Made by a program: the position numbers and the translations under genes
IMG/VR virus record: IMGVR_UViG_3300006790_001387
Span: 1 to 25,353 of that record
DNA length: 25,353 bases
Origin: a virus
Strand: one strand, 5' to 3'
Part shown: piece by piece, positions 1-7,617 of the stretch
Layout of the letters: every line of letters starts with the position of its first letter
How positions within the stretch are numbered: position 1 is the stretch's first letter
Notes under the pieces: model-generated
What the model was told of the DNA's origin: nothing
Seen by the model: only the letters and a program-made list of their open reading frames with translations
The model's database searches: none

Positions 1-14
1 CTAAAGGCACGTCC
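1..14. other. Left cos end: 10-base terminal repeat plus half of a dyad
   Basis: The first ten bases, CTAAAGGCAC, are identical to the last ten of the window. They are followed at 11-14 by GTCC, the reverse complement of the GGAC that precedes the other copy at 25340-25343. When the ends are joined this gives GGAC-N10-GTCC, a dyad whose halves sit exactly at the borders of the 10-base repeat. That is the geometry expected of staggered terminase nicks (cosN). A sequenced linear molecule whose 5' overhangs were filled in would show this short duplication. An assembly overlap is possible, but 10 bases is short for one. Confidence 0.65.
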
Positions 15-24
15 ACTTTCGCGC

Positions 25-54
25 GCGCCTTTCCATTTTTGGGGGGAAAGGTGC
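25..54. promoter_or_regulatory. Hairpin beside cos, candidate terminase-binding site
   Basis: An inverted repeat pairs CCTTTCC (28-34) with GGAAAGG (45-51). One wobble and two more pairs extend it to 25-34 with 45-54, around a 10-base loop rich in T and G. It lies between the cos end and the small terminase gene, where cos phages usually carry the terminase recognition site (cosB). The role is inferred from position. A leader hairpin in the terminase mRNA is the alternative. Confidence 0.35.
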
Positions 55-72
55 AGATACAAGGGGGGGAGA

Positions 73-471
73 ATGAAACCAGAATCGAGTATCGACGTTC
101 TCAAGCGCCACCACGGGCGCATCCTGCACCTACGCAAGGCCAGTCGAAAGGCCAGAGCCGACCACGACCCGAAAGGGAACGCACTGGTCGGCCACCTCCG
201 ACTTGAGCGCGAGCTCTGCGGCGACCTGCTCTCCACTGAGGCCGCCATTACGGCCGCCCAGGTCGACCGCGTCGACGCGCTGGCCATGCTCGAGGCGGTC
301 GCCATCGCGAGCCGGTCGCATGCTGCGGCGCAGAGTGCCGAGCAGGCACGCCGGGCGCTCGAGGCCGAGCAGGTGCAGCAGGTCGGCGACCTGGCCGAAG
401 TGTTGAGCCAGGCGCCGCACGAGGTGAAGCGGCATCTATTGCGCGTGCTCGAGCAGGACTTGGCAGGGTGA
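73..471 (+). CDS. Putative terminase small subunit
   Basis: This 132-residue, highly charged, mostly helical protein is the first gene after the cos end and lies directly before the large terminase. Small terminase subunits bind the packaging site and load the ATPase onto DNA. The basic N-terminal part (around residues 10-35, many Arg, Lys and His) could contact DNA. The rest, rich in Ala, Glu and Gln, looks like the oligomerising helices of this class. The start has a very strong purine-rich ribosome site (AAGGGGGGGAG) just upstream. The stop overlaps the GTG start of the next gene as GTGA, so the two are translationally coupled. The call rests on position, size and helical character. I see no diagnostic motif. 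Confidence 0.55.
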   Translation: MKPESSIDVLKRHHGRILHLRKASRKARADHDPKGNALVGHLRLERELCGDLLSTEAAITAAQVDRVDALAMLEAVAIASRSHAAAQSAEQARRALEAEQVQQVGDLAEVLSQAPHEVKRHLLRVLEQDLAG

Positions 472-1955
472 CGCCGAACCCACCGAGCTCGGCCGCGCTG
501 TTGCTCGGTGCTTTGCTGGCAAGCATCGACGCCGACCCATCGGCCCGGTTCGCGTGGCTGCCGCTACAGTACGAGTACATGCACTCAACCCGCCGGTACC
601 GGCTGCTGCGGACGGGCAATCAAACCGTCGGAAAAACGACGGTCGCCATGTACGACCTCGTCCTGCATGCCGCCGGTACGCACCCGACGCGGCAGAGCTG
701 GTGTAGCGAGCCGGGCGAGTATTGGGTGCTTTGCGACAGTTGGGCGCAGTCGGTCATCATTCAAGGCAAGTTGCACGGCGTGCTCGCGACCGAGCTCGTG
801 CACCCGGGCGACCAGTACAACCCGTCGCAGGGCTACGGCCACAAGCATCCGCACGTGCGCATCCGGCACACCAGCGGCAGCTATTCGACGGTCCGATTCA
901 AGACCGTCAACCAGCGCACTAAATCGTTGGCCAGCGCGACGCTTAAGGGCATCGTCGCCGACGAACCGCTGCCGAGCCTGCGCGTGTACACGGAGGCGTC
1001 GAAGCGCATCGAGCGCGGTGGCTGGATGAGCTGCTGTATGACGCCCATCAATGCTCCCGTCGAATGGTTCCGTGAGCTGGTCGAGGCCGAGGGCAGCCCG
1101 TGGGAGCAGCATCACCGAGGACTGACGGCGCGGGAGTTCATTCCGGTCGGTCACTCGCGACCCATCGAGGTGATGGTGGAAGGACCCGACGGTCCCGAGT
1201 GGCGGCCGGCTGGTGCCGAGTACATCGCGGAGCTCGAGGCGAAGGTGCACCCGTCAGAGGTCGGCATCGTCGTACACGGTGAGTGGGACGTGCGGGCGGT
1301 CGACCGATTTTATACACACTGGCACGGCCAGGTCGGCGACCCGCCTGACGCTGACCTCTGGACCGGCGTGGGCTTCGACCACGGCAGCGCACCGTCGAAG
1401 CAGTGTGGTGTGCTGGTACAGGTGCAGGACCGCGGCCCCATGGAGTATCCGCACGTGTACGTCCTGGGCGAGTGGGTCGACGAGTCCGGCCGGCAGACGC
1501 CTCGAGGCGATGCACGGGCGACGCTCGACATGCTCGGCAAGTGGGGGCTCGGCTGGAAGCACCTCGACGACGCCTGCGGCGACCGGGCGCTCACCTTCTC
1601 AAAGAAGCCGGCCAAGCGGTCAAACGCCATCCTGGGCCGATGGCTGTCGAAGATTACCGGAGTGGGTCGACTGCACCCACCCATCCGGACCGCGAAGCGT
1701 GGCATGGGGCGCGGCGCTGGCTCGGCCGACATCCGACGCCGGTGGCTGCACTACCTCACTGTCGAGCAGGACGACGACGGGCGCAGCCTGCTCACCGTGC
1801 ACCCGTCCTGCACTCGCGTCCTGCACGCACTCGACACGTGGGACGGCACCGACCGGCACCCGTCAAAGGACATCCTAGACGCCCTGTTTTACGCGCTCGA
1901 CCGGTGGACGTTCAGCCGTCGGAAGCGGCGTGCCGTGACAATCCGGCGCGGCTGA
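468..1955 (+). CDS. terL: Terminase large subunit (packaging ATPase and nuclease)
   Basis: The 495-residue product is the motor that pumps DNA into the prohead and cuts it at cos. The Walker A loop GNQTVGKT is at residues 50-57. Walker B, GIVADE, is at 161-166, with the catalytic Glu last. The C-terminal half has the RNase H-like nuclease pattern: Asp304 in the VGFDHGS strand, Asp residues around 367-372 in KHLDDACGD, and a late Asp471 in DILDALFYALDRW. Length is normal for the family. The GTG start overlaps the preceding stop (GTGA). The product should act at the portal vertex with the small subunit and the portal protein encoded on either side. Confidence 0.92.
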   Translation: MTPNPPSSAALLLGALLASIDADPSARFAWLPLQYEYMHSTRRYRLLRTGNQTVGKTTVAMYDLVLHAAGTHPTRQSWCSEPGEYWVLCDSWAQSVIIQGKLHGVLATELVHPGDQYNPSQGYGHKHPHVRIRHTSGSYSTVRFKTVNQRTKSLASATLKGIVADEPLPSLRVYTEASKRIERGGWMSCCMTPINAPVEWFRELVEAEGSPWEQHHRGLTAREFIPVGHSRPIEVMVEGPDGPEWRPAGAEYIAELEAKVHPSEVGIVVHGEWDVRAVDRFYTHWHGQVGDPPDADLWTGVGFDHGSAPSKQCGVLVQVQDRGPMEYPHVYVLGEWVDESGRQTPRGDARATLDMLGKWGLGWKHLDDACGDRALTFSKKPAKRSNAILGRWLSKITGVGRLHPPIRTAKRGMGRGAGSADIRRRWLHYLTVEQDDDGRSLLTVHPSCTRVLHALDTWDGTDRHPSKDILDALFYALDRWTFSRRKRRAVTIRRG

Positions 1956-1979
1956 CGTAGTACACTGCAAGGGGGTCGT

Positions 1980-3302
1980 ATGCCTTACCACTACGACGAG
2001 CACGAGCGCAGGCGCGAGCAGGGCCGCAGGCAGCGCATCATGGACGGCACGTGGAGGCGTGACGCCTATGAGTACCTGCGTCAGCTGCTCGGGTCGAAGC
2101 GGCTGAACCAGGCCTGGGGTGGTGAGCAGGTCGTGGACATCAGCACGAACATCCTGCGCGAGGATGCCGAAGGGAAGTCGACCCTGTACGACCGGCCGCC
2201 CCGGTTCCGGTGCATCGTCGACGGTGACGAGGTCGAGTCGGCATCGCTGCTGATGAATCAGCTCATGGAGCGCGCCCAGTACCCGACACTCATGCAGGAC
2301 GTGCTCGCGCAGGTCATCGGCCTGAATGACTACGCCATCCGATACGAGGCCAAGCTCGTCGACGGTCGCCTGGTCGTCGAGCTGCACCCGACCAGTCCGG
2401 CGTACATCCTCGAGGCCACCGAGCGCGCCGACGACCCGCGCCAGGTGTCTAAGGTCTGCGAGGAATGGCACTATGACGGCAAACCGGTCGTGCGTGTCTG
2501 GACGGATGAGGTCACGTACCTCGAGACGACTGACGGGCAGCTCATCGACGGAACCGAGGTGCCGCACAACCAGGGCGCATGCCCGTGGGTGCTGTACCAC
2601 GTGCACGGCCGGCCGCGTCTCTGGCTGCCGTTCTATCGGTCGGAAGTCGTCGAATCGACTTACCGCACCTGCATGGCGTACAGCTATCTCGACCACTGCC
2701 TCTTCGAGGCGGCATGGTCGCAGCGGTACACCGTCAACCTGGCGCCCATGGGCGCGGATAACCAGCTGTCACTCGATGGCACAAGCGCGCCCGTCATTGA
2801 CGCCGACCCGACCTCGGTGCTTCAGCTCGAGCAAATCGACGAGAGCAAGCCCGGCAGCGCGTCGCAGTGGAAGCCGGGCGCCGACCCCGAGGTCATGGGC
2901 CGCGCAGTGGCACGGTTGCACGGCCGGGCGACACTCGCGGCCGGCGGGTCGGACCTAGCCGTCTACCGCAAGTCAGGCAACGCCGAGTCCGCCTATGCCA
3001 TGGCCATCACACGCGAGATGCAGCGTGAGGCGCAGGTCGCCATGGCTCCACGGATGGCACCGTCCGACCGGCTCCTGGCCGACCGAATCGCGCTGGCCTG
3101 CAACCTGGCCGTGCCGGGCCTGTTTCCCGAGTCGGCAGACTGGCGCATCCGATACTACGCACTCCCGCCGCAGCGTGAGGAGTTGGAGCGGTTGCAGCTT
3201 GCGGTCGAGCTCGGCGCGCTAACGCTGGCAGACCTTCGCTTGTCGGTCGACCCGTTCGCCAGTCCCGAGGAGGTCGCGCGTGCCGCCGTGGTACCCGAGT
3301 GA
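1980..3302 (+). CDS. Portal protein
   Basis: This 440-residue protein follows the large terminase directly, the standard place for the portal, the dodecameric ring through which DNA enters and the tail attaches. Size and composition fit the SPP1/HK97-like portal class: an acidic and Tyr-rich N-terminal third, a middle rich in beta strands, and a late helical part (around residues 340-370, MAITREMQREAQVAMAPRMA) that could be the stem helices. No single motif proves the call, so it relies on order, length and overall look. A good ribosome site (AAGGGGG) lies upstream of the ATG. A 24-base gap separates it from terL. The last 23 bases overlap the next gene. Confidence 0.8.
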   Translation: MPYHYDEHERRREQGRRQRIMDGTWRRDAYEYLRQLLGSKRLNQAWGGEQVVDISTNILREDAEGKSTLYDRPPRFRCIVDGDEVESASLLMNQLMERAQYPTLMQDVLAQVIGLNDYAIRYEAKLVDGRLVVELHPTSPAYILEATERADDPRQVSKVCEEWHYDGKPVVRVWTDEVTYLETTDGQLIDGTEVPHNQGACPWVLYHVHGRPRLWLPFYRSEVVESTYRTCMAYSYLDHCLFEAAWSQRYTVNLAPMGADNQLSLDGTSAPVIDADPTSVLQLEQIDESKPGSASQWKPGADPEVMGRAVARLHGRATLAAGGSDLAVYRKSGNAESAYAMAITREMQREAQVAMAPRMAPSDRLLADRIALACNLAVPGLFPESADWRIRYYALPPQREELERLQLAVELGALTLADLRLSVDPFASPEEVARAAVVPE

Positions 3303-3657
3303 CGCCATGCGCCGAGCGGCGCAGCGTGCGCTCGACTGGCGCGAGGAGCTACCACCGAGCCGGCGCGGCATGACGGCGCGGGGGCTTGGGATGGCTCGGC
3401 TCATCGCCAGCGGTGGCGCGATGCAGCTCGACGACGTGCGCGCGGTGTTCGAGTACTTTCCACGGCACGAGGTCGACAAAGAGGCGCAGGGCTTCCGGCG
3501 CGGTGAGCCGGGGTACCCGTCGAAGGGTCGACAGGCCTGGGATGGATGGGGCGGCGACACGGCTAGAGGCTGGGCGCGTCGCATCCTGGCCGAGTATGAC
3601 GAGGCTTACATCGCTCGCAGTGACGCGCGAGCACGACGACGAGAGGGCAGACGATGA
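3280..3657 (+). CDS. Small head-region protein with a GYPSKGRQAWDGWGGD-type motif
   Basis: The 125-residue product starts with GTG inside the end of the portal gene. A perfect GAGGAGG at 3267-3273 supports that start over the internal ATG at 3307. The core is conserved-looking: RGLGMARLIASG (around 33-44), then VFEYFPRHEVDK, then GYPSKGRQAWDGWGGDTARGWARRI (around 72-98). I recognise this Pro-Ser-Lys-Gly/Trp-Gly-Gly-Asp signature as one that recurs in phage head-gene proteins, alone or attached to larger ones. I cannot assign a biochemical function. It sits between portal and scaffold, so a role in head assembly or maturation is likely but inferred. No protease signature is visible. Confidence 0.75.
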   Translation: MPPWYPSDAMRRAAQRALDWREELPPSRRGMTARGLGMARLIASGGAMQLDDVRAVFEYFPRHEVDKEAQGFRRGEPGYPSKGRQAWDGWGGDTARGWARRILAEYDEAYIARSDARARRREGRR

Positions 3658-4262
3658 GTGAGGAAGGGGCAGAGCAAGCACCGGCAGCGCCGGCCGAGCA
3701 GGACATGGCGCCGACACCGCGAGCCAGTCGCGGCAGCAAGCGCATACAGCAGCTCACGACCGACCTGCAAGCGGCACACGAGCGAATCAAGCTCCTTGAG
3801 GCCGACAGCGTCACCGTCGAGCGCGACCAACTGGCGGCCGGCATGAAGGCGCTCGAGCAGAAGCTGGAGCGCATGAAGGCCGACCACGCGACCGCGGCCG
3901 ACCAGTGGCGCACGTCGGAGGCCATGCTGCGGCGTGGGCTCACCGACGACGAAGGGCAAGCGGTGGCGCTGGCACTGTACGCGCGACTGCCAGCGGACGA
4001 GCGCCCCGAGCTCGCTGCCTGGATGGACTCGTGGAAGGGCGACGACGACACCGACAACACCCCGGCCGCGCTGCGCCCCTACCTGCAACGCCAGGCCGAG
4101 CCGGTGCCGGCGGCACCACCGGCCGCTCCGCTGGCAGGGCGTCAGCCTGCGGCGTCACCGGGTGCACTGGGCAGCATTCCCGCGTCGGTGAGGATGGCCG
4201 CAGCGCGAGGCGACCGCGACGCGCAGGAGGCTATCAGGGCGTACCTGGCCGGGCGCCGTTGA
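3654..4262 (+). CDS. Putative capsid scaffolding protein
   Basis: The 202-residue product has the build of a scaffold. It has an acidic, Ala/Pro-rich N-terminus, a long heptad-like coiled coil (around 25-85, from SKRIQQLTTDLQ to KADHATAADQ), an acidic middle, a Pro/Ala linker (around 145-170) and a basic C-terminal helix (around 175-202, MAAARGDRDAQEAIRAYLAGRR). Scaffolds of HK97-fold phages often use a basic C-terminal helix to grip the capsid subunit. The gene lies directly upstream of the major capsid gene, as scaffold genes do. It overlaps the preceding stop as ATGA. No sequence motif is diagnostic. Confidence 0.65.
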   Translation: MSEEGAEQAPAAPAEQDMAPTPRASRGSKRIQQLTTDLQAAHERIKLLEADSVTVERDQLAAGMKALEQKLERMKADHATAADQWRTSEAMLRRGLTDDEGQAVALALYARLPADERPELAAWMDSWKGDDDTDNTPAALRPYLQRQAEPVPAAPPAAPLAGRQPAASPGALGSIPASVRMAAARGDRDAQEAIRAYLAGRR

Positions 4263-4287
4263 CATCGGCGCCGGCTCGGTGTAGTGC
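4259..4287 (+). promoter_or_regulatory. Possible promoter for the major capsid gene
   Basis: A perfect TTGACA (4259-4264) overlaps the end of the scaffold gene. Seventeen bases later comes TAGTGC, a poor match to a -10 box. An alternative -10, TGCTAT at 4285, would need a 20-base spacer. It precedes a 118-base leader ending at the capsid ATG, one of the few real gaps in the late operon, so an extra promoter is plausible. The weak -10 keeps confidence low. Confidence 0.3.
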
Positions 4288-4332
4288 TATGGCAACCCGC
4301 TAGGCCATCGAGTCGCAGGCGCTACCTGCTGT

Positions 4333-4360
4333 AGGCGAGACAAAGCGGACCGTCTCACCT
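4333..4360 (+). promoter_or_regulatory. Hairpin in the leader of the capsid mRNA
   Basis: AGGCGAGAC (4333-4341) pairs with GTCTCACCT (4352-4360): a nine-position stem with one mismatch and a 10-base loop. It lies 20 bases before the capsid ATG and just upstream of its AGGAG ribosome site. No U-run follows, so it is not a standard terminator. A 5' stabilising or processing hairpin is the simplest reading. Confidence 0.4.
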
Positions 4361-4380
4361 GACAGCTAGGAGCGCCCACT

Positions 4381-5331
4381 ATGGCGACCAATTCGACCAC
4401 CAGTTTTTCCGGGTCCGTGCTCGCAGCCGAGCAGGCAGACCTCCGGTACCTGCTCACCATCGCCGACCGGGCGGGAATGTTCCAACATCCCGTCTTTTCG
4501 GCCGGCTACCTCGGCCGCGCCGACATGTCGAAGGTCGTGCAGCGTCCAACGTACGGGCTCGGCGCGAACGAGATGGCGGCCGAGACCGAGGGTTCTGGTG
4601 CCGTCGGTACGGCCATCACGAACAGCAAGGTCTCCGCGACGGTCGCCGGCCAGCTGCTCACGCGTGACACGACCAGCCTGCTCCGGAACATCACCGGCGA
4701 CGCGCTGTCCCCGAGCGAGCTGTTCGGTCAGGACATGGCCGTGGCCGCGTCGACCCGCTTCCTGTCGATGGTCGCGGCTGCGATGACCTCTGCGTCCGGC
4801 TCGGTCGGCACGACGGGCGACGCCCTCACCGCGGCGACGCACTTCGCTGGCGTGGCGGCGTACCGTGCGCTCGGCTCGCTCGGCATCGGTGGCACTGGCG
4901 CACCTCTCGCGCTGTACCACGTCAAGCAGGTCAGCGACCTCGAGTCCAACCTCTTCACGTCGGCCGGTGGCCAGCTCCAGTACGGCGACGAGGCGCGGCG
5001 TCTCGCGGCCTTCTCTGGTGGAATCTTCCGCGGCTTCATCAACGATGTGCCCATCTACGGAACCACCAAGGTGACCGACGACGCCACCGACTACACCGGC
5101 GGCCTGCTCGGCGCGGGCTCCATCGTGTGGGCCGACATGCTGCCGGCCGTGGACGACCCGTCCCGGCAGGTCGTGCTCGGTGGTGAGGCTCCTGACGGGT
5201 CCATCCTCCCGCCGATGCTTGCCGAGGTCGACCGCAACTCGACCACCGGCGTGACGACGGTCGCCGGGCGTATCTTCCTGGGCGTCAGCTACGGCCAGGA
5301 AATCGCCATCAAGGTCATCAGCGGCGTCTGA
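4381..5331 (+). CDS. Major capsid protein, HK97-like fold
   Basis: The 316-residue product sits after the scaffold and before the connector genes, has the usual length, and has the Ala/Gly/Thr-rich composition of a shell subunit. The N-terminal region (1-40) is helical. A beta-rich stretch around 60-100 resembles an E-loop and an A/G-rich helix region follows (from about 115). The C-terminal end (VAGRIFLGVSYGQEIAIKVISGV) looks like the last strands of the HK97 A-domain. The gene has its own leader, a good AGGAG ribosome site and a strong hairpin after its stop, as expected for the most highly expressed late protein. Fold assignment is inferred and would need a profile or structure comparison. 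Confidence 0.8.
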   Translation: MATNSTTSFSGSVLAAEQADLRYLLTIADRAGMFQHPVFSAGYLGRADMSKVVQRPTYGLGANEMAAETEGSGAVGTAITNSKVSATVAGQLLTRDTTSLLRNITGDALSPSELFGQDMAVAASTRFLSMVAAAMTSASGSVGTTGDALTAATHFAGVAAYRALGSLGIGGTGAPLALYHVKQVSDLESNLFTSAGGQLQYGDEARRLAAFSGGIFRGFINDVPIYGTTKVTDDATDYTGGLLGAGSIVWADMLPAVDDPSRQVVLGGEAPDGSILPPMLAEVDRNSTTGVTTVAGRIFLGVSYGQEIAIKVISGV

Positions 5332-5339
5332 TGCCTTCC

Positions 5340-5373
5340 CGGCGCTGCGAGTTTGGCCGAGCTCGCAGCGCCG
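5340..5373 (+). terminator. Strong GC-rich hairpin after the capsid gene
   Basis: CGGCGCTGCGAG (5340-5351) and CTCGCAGCGCCG (5362-5373) form a perfect 12-bp stem with a 10-base loop, starting eight bases after the capsid stop. It lacks a T-run, so it may be a partial terminator, or an mRNA 3' end stabiliser that lets capsid mRNA accumulate above its downstream neighbours. Confidence 0.65.
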
Positions 5374-5408
5374 TACCACATCGGCCGACACTAGGGCAGA
5401 GGTGAACC

Positions 5409-6068
5409 ATGGCGCGAGCCAAGAGCAGCACGAGCAAAGCACAACCACCGGCACCCGCGGCACCGGCTGCCGCACCTGCGATGCCATGGGCGCAGCCCGG
5501 CACGCTCGACCGGTCTGCCGGTCGCGGCTACGGGGCGGGGTCGAAACCGCACTACCTGTACCACATGCCCGGCGCGTACTACGCCGTGGATGGGTGGTGC
5601 GTGCCGCACCTGTCGCAGTTGTGGGCGGGTGAGGCTGGCGTGAATGGGGTCGACGCCGTGCGCAGTGCTGACGGCAAGCGGTGGGTCGCTGACCCGGAGC
5701 CGGCCATTGTGCGCATCCAGCGCAAGGGCGGGCGCATCATCCCGCACGAGGTCGACGCCGAGCAGGGTCACCCGTCGTACCTCGTGCCCGTGCCGGGCAC
5801 CGGAACGTGGACGCATCGCCTCTGCTCACTCGTGCCGGGGATGCGTCCTCGGCCACCGGCTGCGGCCGACCGTGCCGCATGGCTGCGCTCGCTGGTCGAG
5901 CGTGGCGTGCTGGACGCTCCGCACCCCGAGGAAGTGCGCGCCGTCGGGCAAAAGCTGCGCGCACTGTACGAGGCGAACAAGCGGTACGAAGGCGCCACCA
6001 CGGAGTCGATGGCCAAAGCCTGGCAGCTCTACCAAGAGCGCGCACTGGTTGAGCAGGTAGGGGGCTGA
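5409..6068 (+). CDS. Hypothetical protein in the head-tail joining region
   Basis: I do not recognise this 219-residue protein. It begins with a low-complexity Ala/Pro/Lys tail (about 1-30), then has a compact middle rich in Tyr, Trp, His and Gly (around 45-150, with YLYHMPGAYYAVDGWCVPHL) and a helical, charged C-terminus (about 155-219). It lies between the capsid and adaptor genes, so a virion or connector role is likely by position. It could also be a capsid-binding accessory protein. The ATG follows GAGGTGAACC and is the first gene after the capsid hairpin. Confidence 0.7.
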   Translation: MARAKSSTSKAQPPAPAAPAAAPAMPWAQPGTLDRSAGRGYGAGSKPHYLYHMPGAYYAVDGWCVPHLSQLWAGEAGVNGVDAVRSADGKRWVADPEPAIVRIQRKGGRIIPHEVDAEQGHPSYLVPVPGTGTWTHRLCSLVPGMRPRPPAAADRAAWLRSLVERGVLDAPHPEEVRAVGQKLRALYEANKRYEGATTESMAKAWQLYQERALVEQVGG

Positions 6069-6069
6069 C

Positions 6070-6378
6070 ATGGCACGGCGTCGCGACATGCACCGGGGCA
6101 AAATCACCGACTACAGCGGCAGCGACATGGTCGACCCCAAGACCCGCCGCGCTGCGCTGGACGACTACATCGGCCGCACCGGGTGGCAGATGACGCAGGT
6201 GCAGCGGTCGGAGCTCGTCGACGCAGCGTGTCGCATCGCTGACCAGCAAATTGCGACGCAGTGCAAGCAGGCCGAATCGGGCCGGTCTGCGGGCTCTGCG
6301 GCCCGACTCTCTGCCCCGGGTGAGAGCTCGCAGGCCGAGCCCTTGACGCTGAAAACCGCTTGGAAGGCGTGGGTCTAG
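6070..6378 (+). CDS. Small hypothetical protein in the head operon
   Basis: This 102-residue basic protein starts one base after the preceding stop, with AGGTAGGGGG upstream as ribosome site. The N-terminal half (around 20-70) is predicted helical, including ALDDYIGRTGWQMTQ and ELVDAACRIADQQIA. The rest is a low-complexity Ser/Gly/Ala linker. Position among connector genes suggests a small head-completion or accessory factor. I recognise no family. Confidence 0.6.
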   Translation: MARRRDMHRGKITDYSGSDMVDPKTRRAALDDYIGRTGWQMTQVQRSELVDAACRIADQQIATQCKQAESGRSAGSAARLSAPGESSQAEPLTLKTAWKAWV

Positions 6379-6381
6379 ACG

Positions 6382-7146
6382 ATGGCAGAGACGCATTACG
6401 CCGCCCGACTGGTCGACCCTGGCTACGCCATCGAGAAGGGCCGAAACAACACCATCACGTGTCCCGTGTACGACGGGGCGCACCTGTCGACGCCGACCAG
6501 TGGCACGTGCACGGTGCGCACTAGTGACGGCGTCATCAGCTCGGGCGCGGTGACGGTCGGCGGCATGGTGCACTCGGCCGAGTACACCATCACGTCGGCC
6601 AGTATGGCGGACCTCGACTATTCTGACGACGTGTCAGTCGAGTGGGCGCTGCTGATGGGCGACGGCGTCACGCACACGTTCAGGAGCGAGGGCGCCATCT
6701 GTCGCGTGTCGGGTCAGCAGCGGGTCACCGTCGCCGACCTGTACCGGCTCGAGCCTTACCTTGACCCCGACAGCGGCGGCGCGGTCTGGAGTCAGAACGG
6801 CGTCGACCAGTGCATCGAAGCGCACCTCGAGGTCGAGACCGAGTTGTGGCTGGCAGGGCGTCGCCCCTATCTGGTGGTATCGCAGGCTGCGCTCCGTCGG
6901 GTTGAGCTCCTGACGGCGCTCCGCATGTGTTGCGAAGCGTTGTCGACGACCGGCCGGCAGACGTTCATCGACAAGGCGCAGCGGTACGCCGATCAGCTCG
7001 CGCGGACCAAGCAGCAGGCCACGCTCCACTACGACACCAGTGGGGACGGGCGCATCGACGACCCCGAGCACCGGAGCAGCATGCGGGCCGGCTCGTACCG
7101 GCTCGGCTCGGTGCGTGGGAGCTCTCTGGTGTACCCGTGGCGGTGA
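6382..7146 (+). CDS. Putative head-tail adaptor with Ig-like N-domain and EF-hand-like loop
   Basis: The 254-residue protein has two parts. Residues about 15-110 are beta-rich (VSVEWALLMGDGVTHTFRSE) and look like a small Ig-like or ligand-presenting domain. Residues about 115-215 are helical, starting VTVADLYRLEPYL and including VETELWLAGRR, and resemble the helical connector proteins that stack under the portal. At 218-229 the sequence DTSGDGRIDDPE fits a canonical 12-residue EF-hand loop: acidic or Ser residues at 1, 3, 5, 9 and 12, Gly at 6, Ile at 8. Order after the capsid and before the tail genes supports a connector role. The downstream GTG start overlaps its stop. Confidence 0.65.
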   Translation: MAETHYAARLVDPGYAIEKGRNNTITCPVYDGAHLSTPTSGTCTVRTSDGVISSGAVTVGGMVHSAEYTITSASMADLDYSDDVSVEWALLMGDGVTHTFRSEGAICRVSGQQRVTVADLYRLEPYLDPDSGGAVWSQNGVDQCIEAHLEVETELWLAGRRPYLVVSQAALRRVELLTALRMCCEALSTTGRQTFIDKAQRYADQLARTKQQATLHYDTSGDGRIDDPEHRSSMRAGSYRLGSVRGSSLVYPWR

Positions 7147-7613
7147 CAGTCGCCCAGGTGCGGCAGCGTGTCGCCGCGGCGCTCGAGGCCGCGTCAGGCT
7201 GGTCGGAGAGCACTGTTATCGGTGGCGCCCAATGGCAAAACACCGGAGAGGGCGAGTCGGCCCAGTCGGGTCACTTCGCGGTCACCGTGCCGATGACCAC
7301 TGGCTACGACACGTCCGACGGGCAGCTGGTACCGGCTCGCTCGGCCGCGCTGACGGCACGCACCGAGGTGCGGGTGGACTGGCGGTATCGGGTCCGCTCC
7401 GACGCCCAGGTCACCGACTACGACGCCGCGCTGACGCAGGAGCAGGTACTGCGCGTCGCAGCTGGCAACACGTCACCGACCGGCGGCCTGCGCATCTACG
7501 AATCCGTCACCACGCCATCGAATCGCCAAGTAGTGCAGGACGAGCAAGGCCTAGTCGTGGCCGTGCGTGGCGTCCTGTTCCTCGTCGCTGTCCATCCATT
7601 CGCCCGGAGCTAG
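7143..7613 (+). CDS. Putative tail terminator / tail-completion protein
   Basis: The likely start is the GTG at 7143, which overlaps the previous stop (GTGA) like several junctions here, giving 156 residues beginning MTVAQVRQRVAAAL. The open frame extends further left, but only inside the adaptor gene. An amphipathic N-terminal helix is followed by alternating strands (FAVTVPMT, RTEVRVDWRYRV, GLRIYESVTT, GLVVAVRGVLFLVAV), the alpha-plus-beta pattern of tail terminators that cap the tail tube. Its place directly before the tail tube gene is the classic one. The call comes from position and secondary-structure pattern, not a motif. Confidence 0.6.
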   Translation: MTVAQVRQRVAAALEAASGWSESTVIGGAQWQNTGEGESAQSGHFAVTVPMTTGYDTSDGQLVPARSAALTARTEVRVDWRYRVRSDAQVTDYDAALTQEQVLRVAAGNTSPTGGLRIYESVTTPSNRQVVQDEQGLVVAVRGVLFLVAVHPFARS

Positions 7614-7617
7614 GCCC

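Noticed and set aside
1935-1966. GTGACA-17-TAGTAC / TACACT as a promoter before the portal gene
   Set aside because: The -35 lies in the terL end, spacing to the better TACACT is 20, and the predicted start would cut into the portal ribosome site. It is not better than chance in this operon.
1875-2696. 273-residue leftward open frame opposite terL and the portal gene
   Set aside because: It shadows the portal frame, has no start signal and no recognisable domain.
4366-5487. 373-residue leftward open frame opposite the major capsid gene
   Set aside because: It is low in hydrophobic segments, rich in Arg and Gly, covers a recognised gene on the plus strand, and has no ribosome site. Long antisense frames are common at this GC content.
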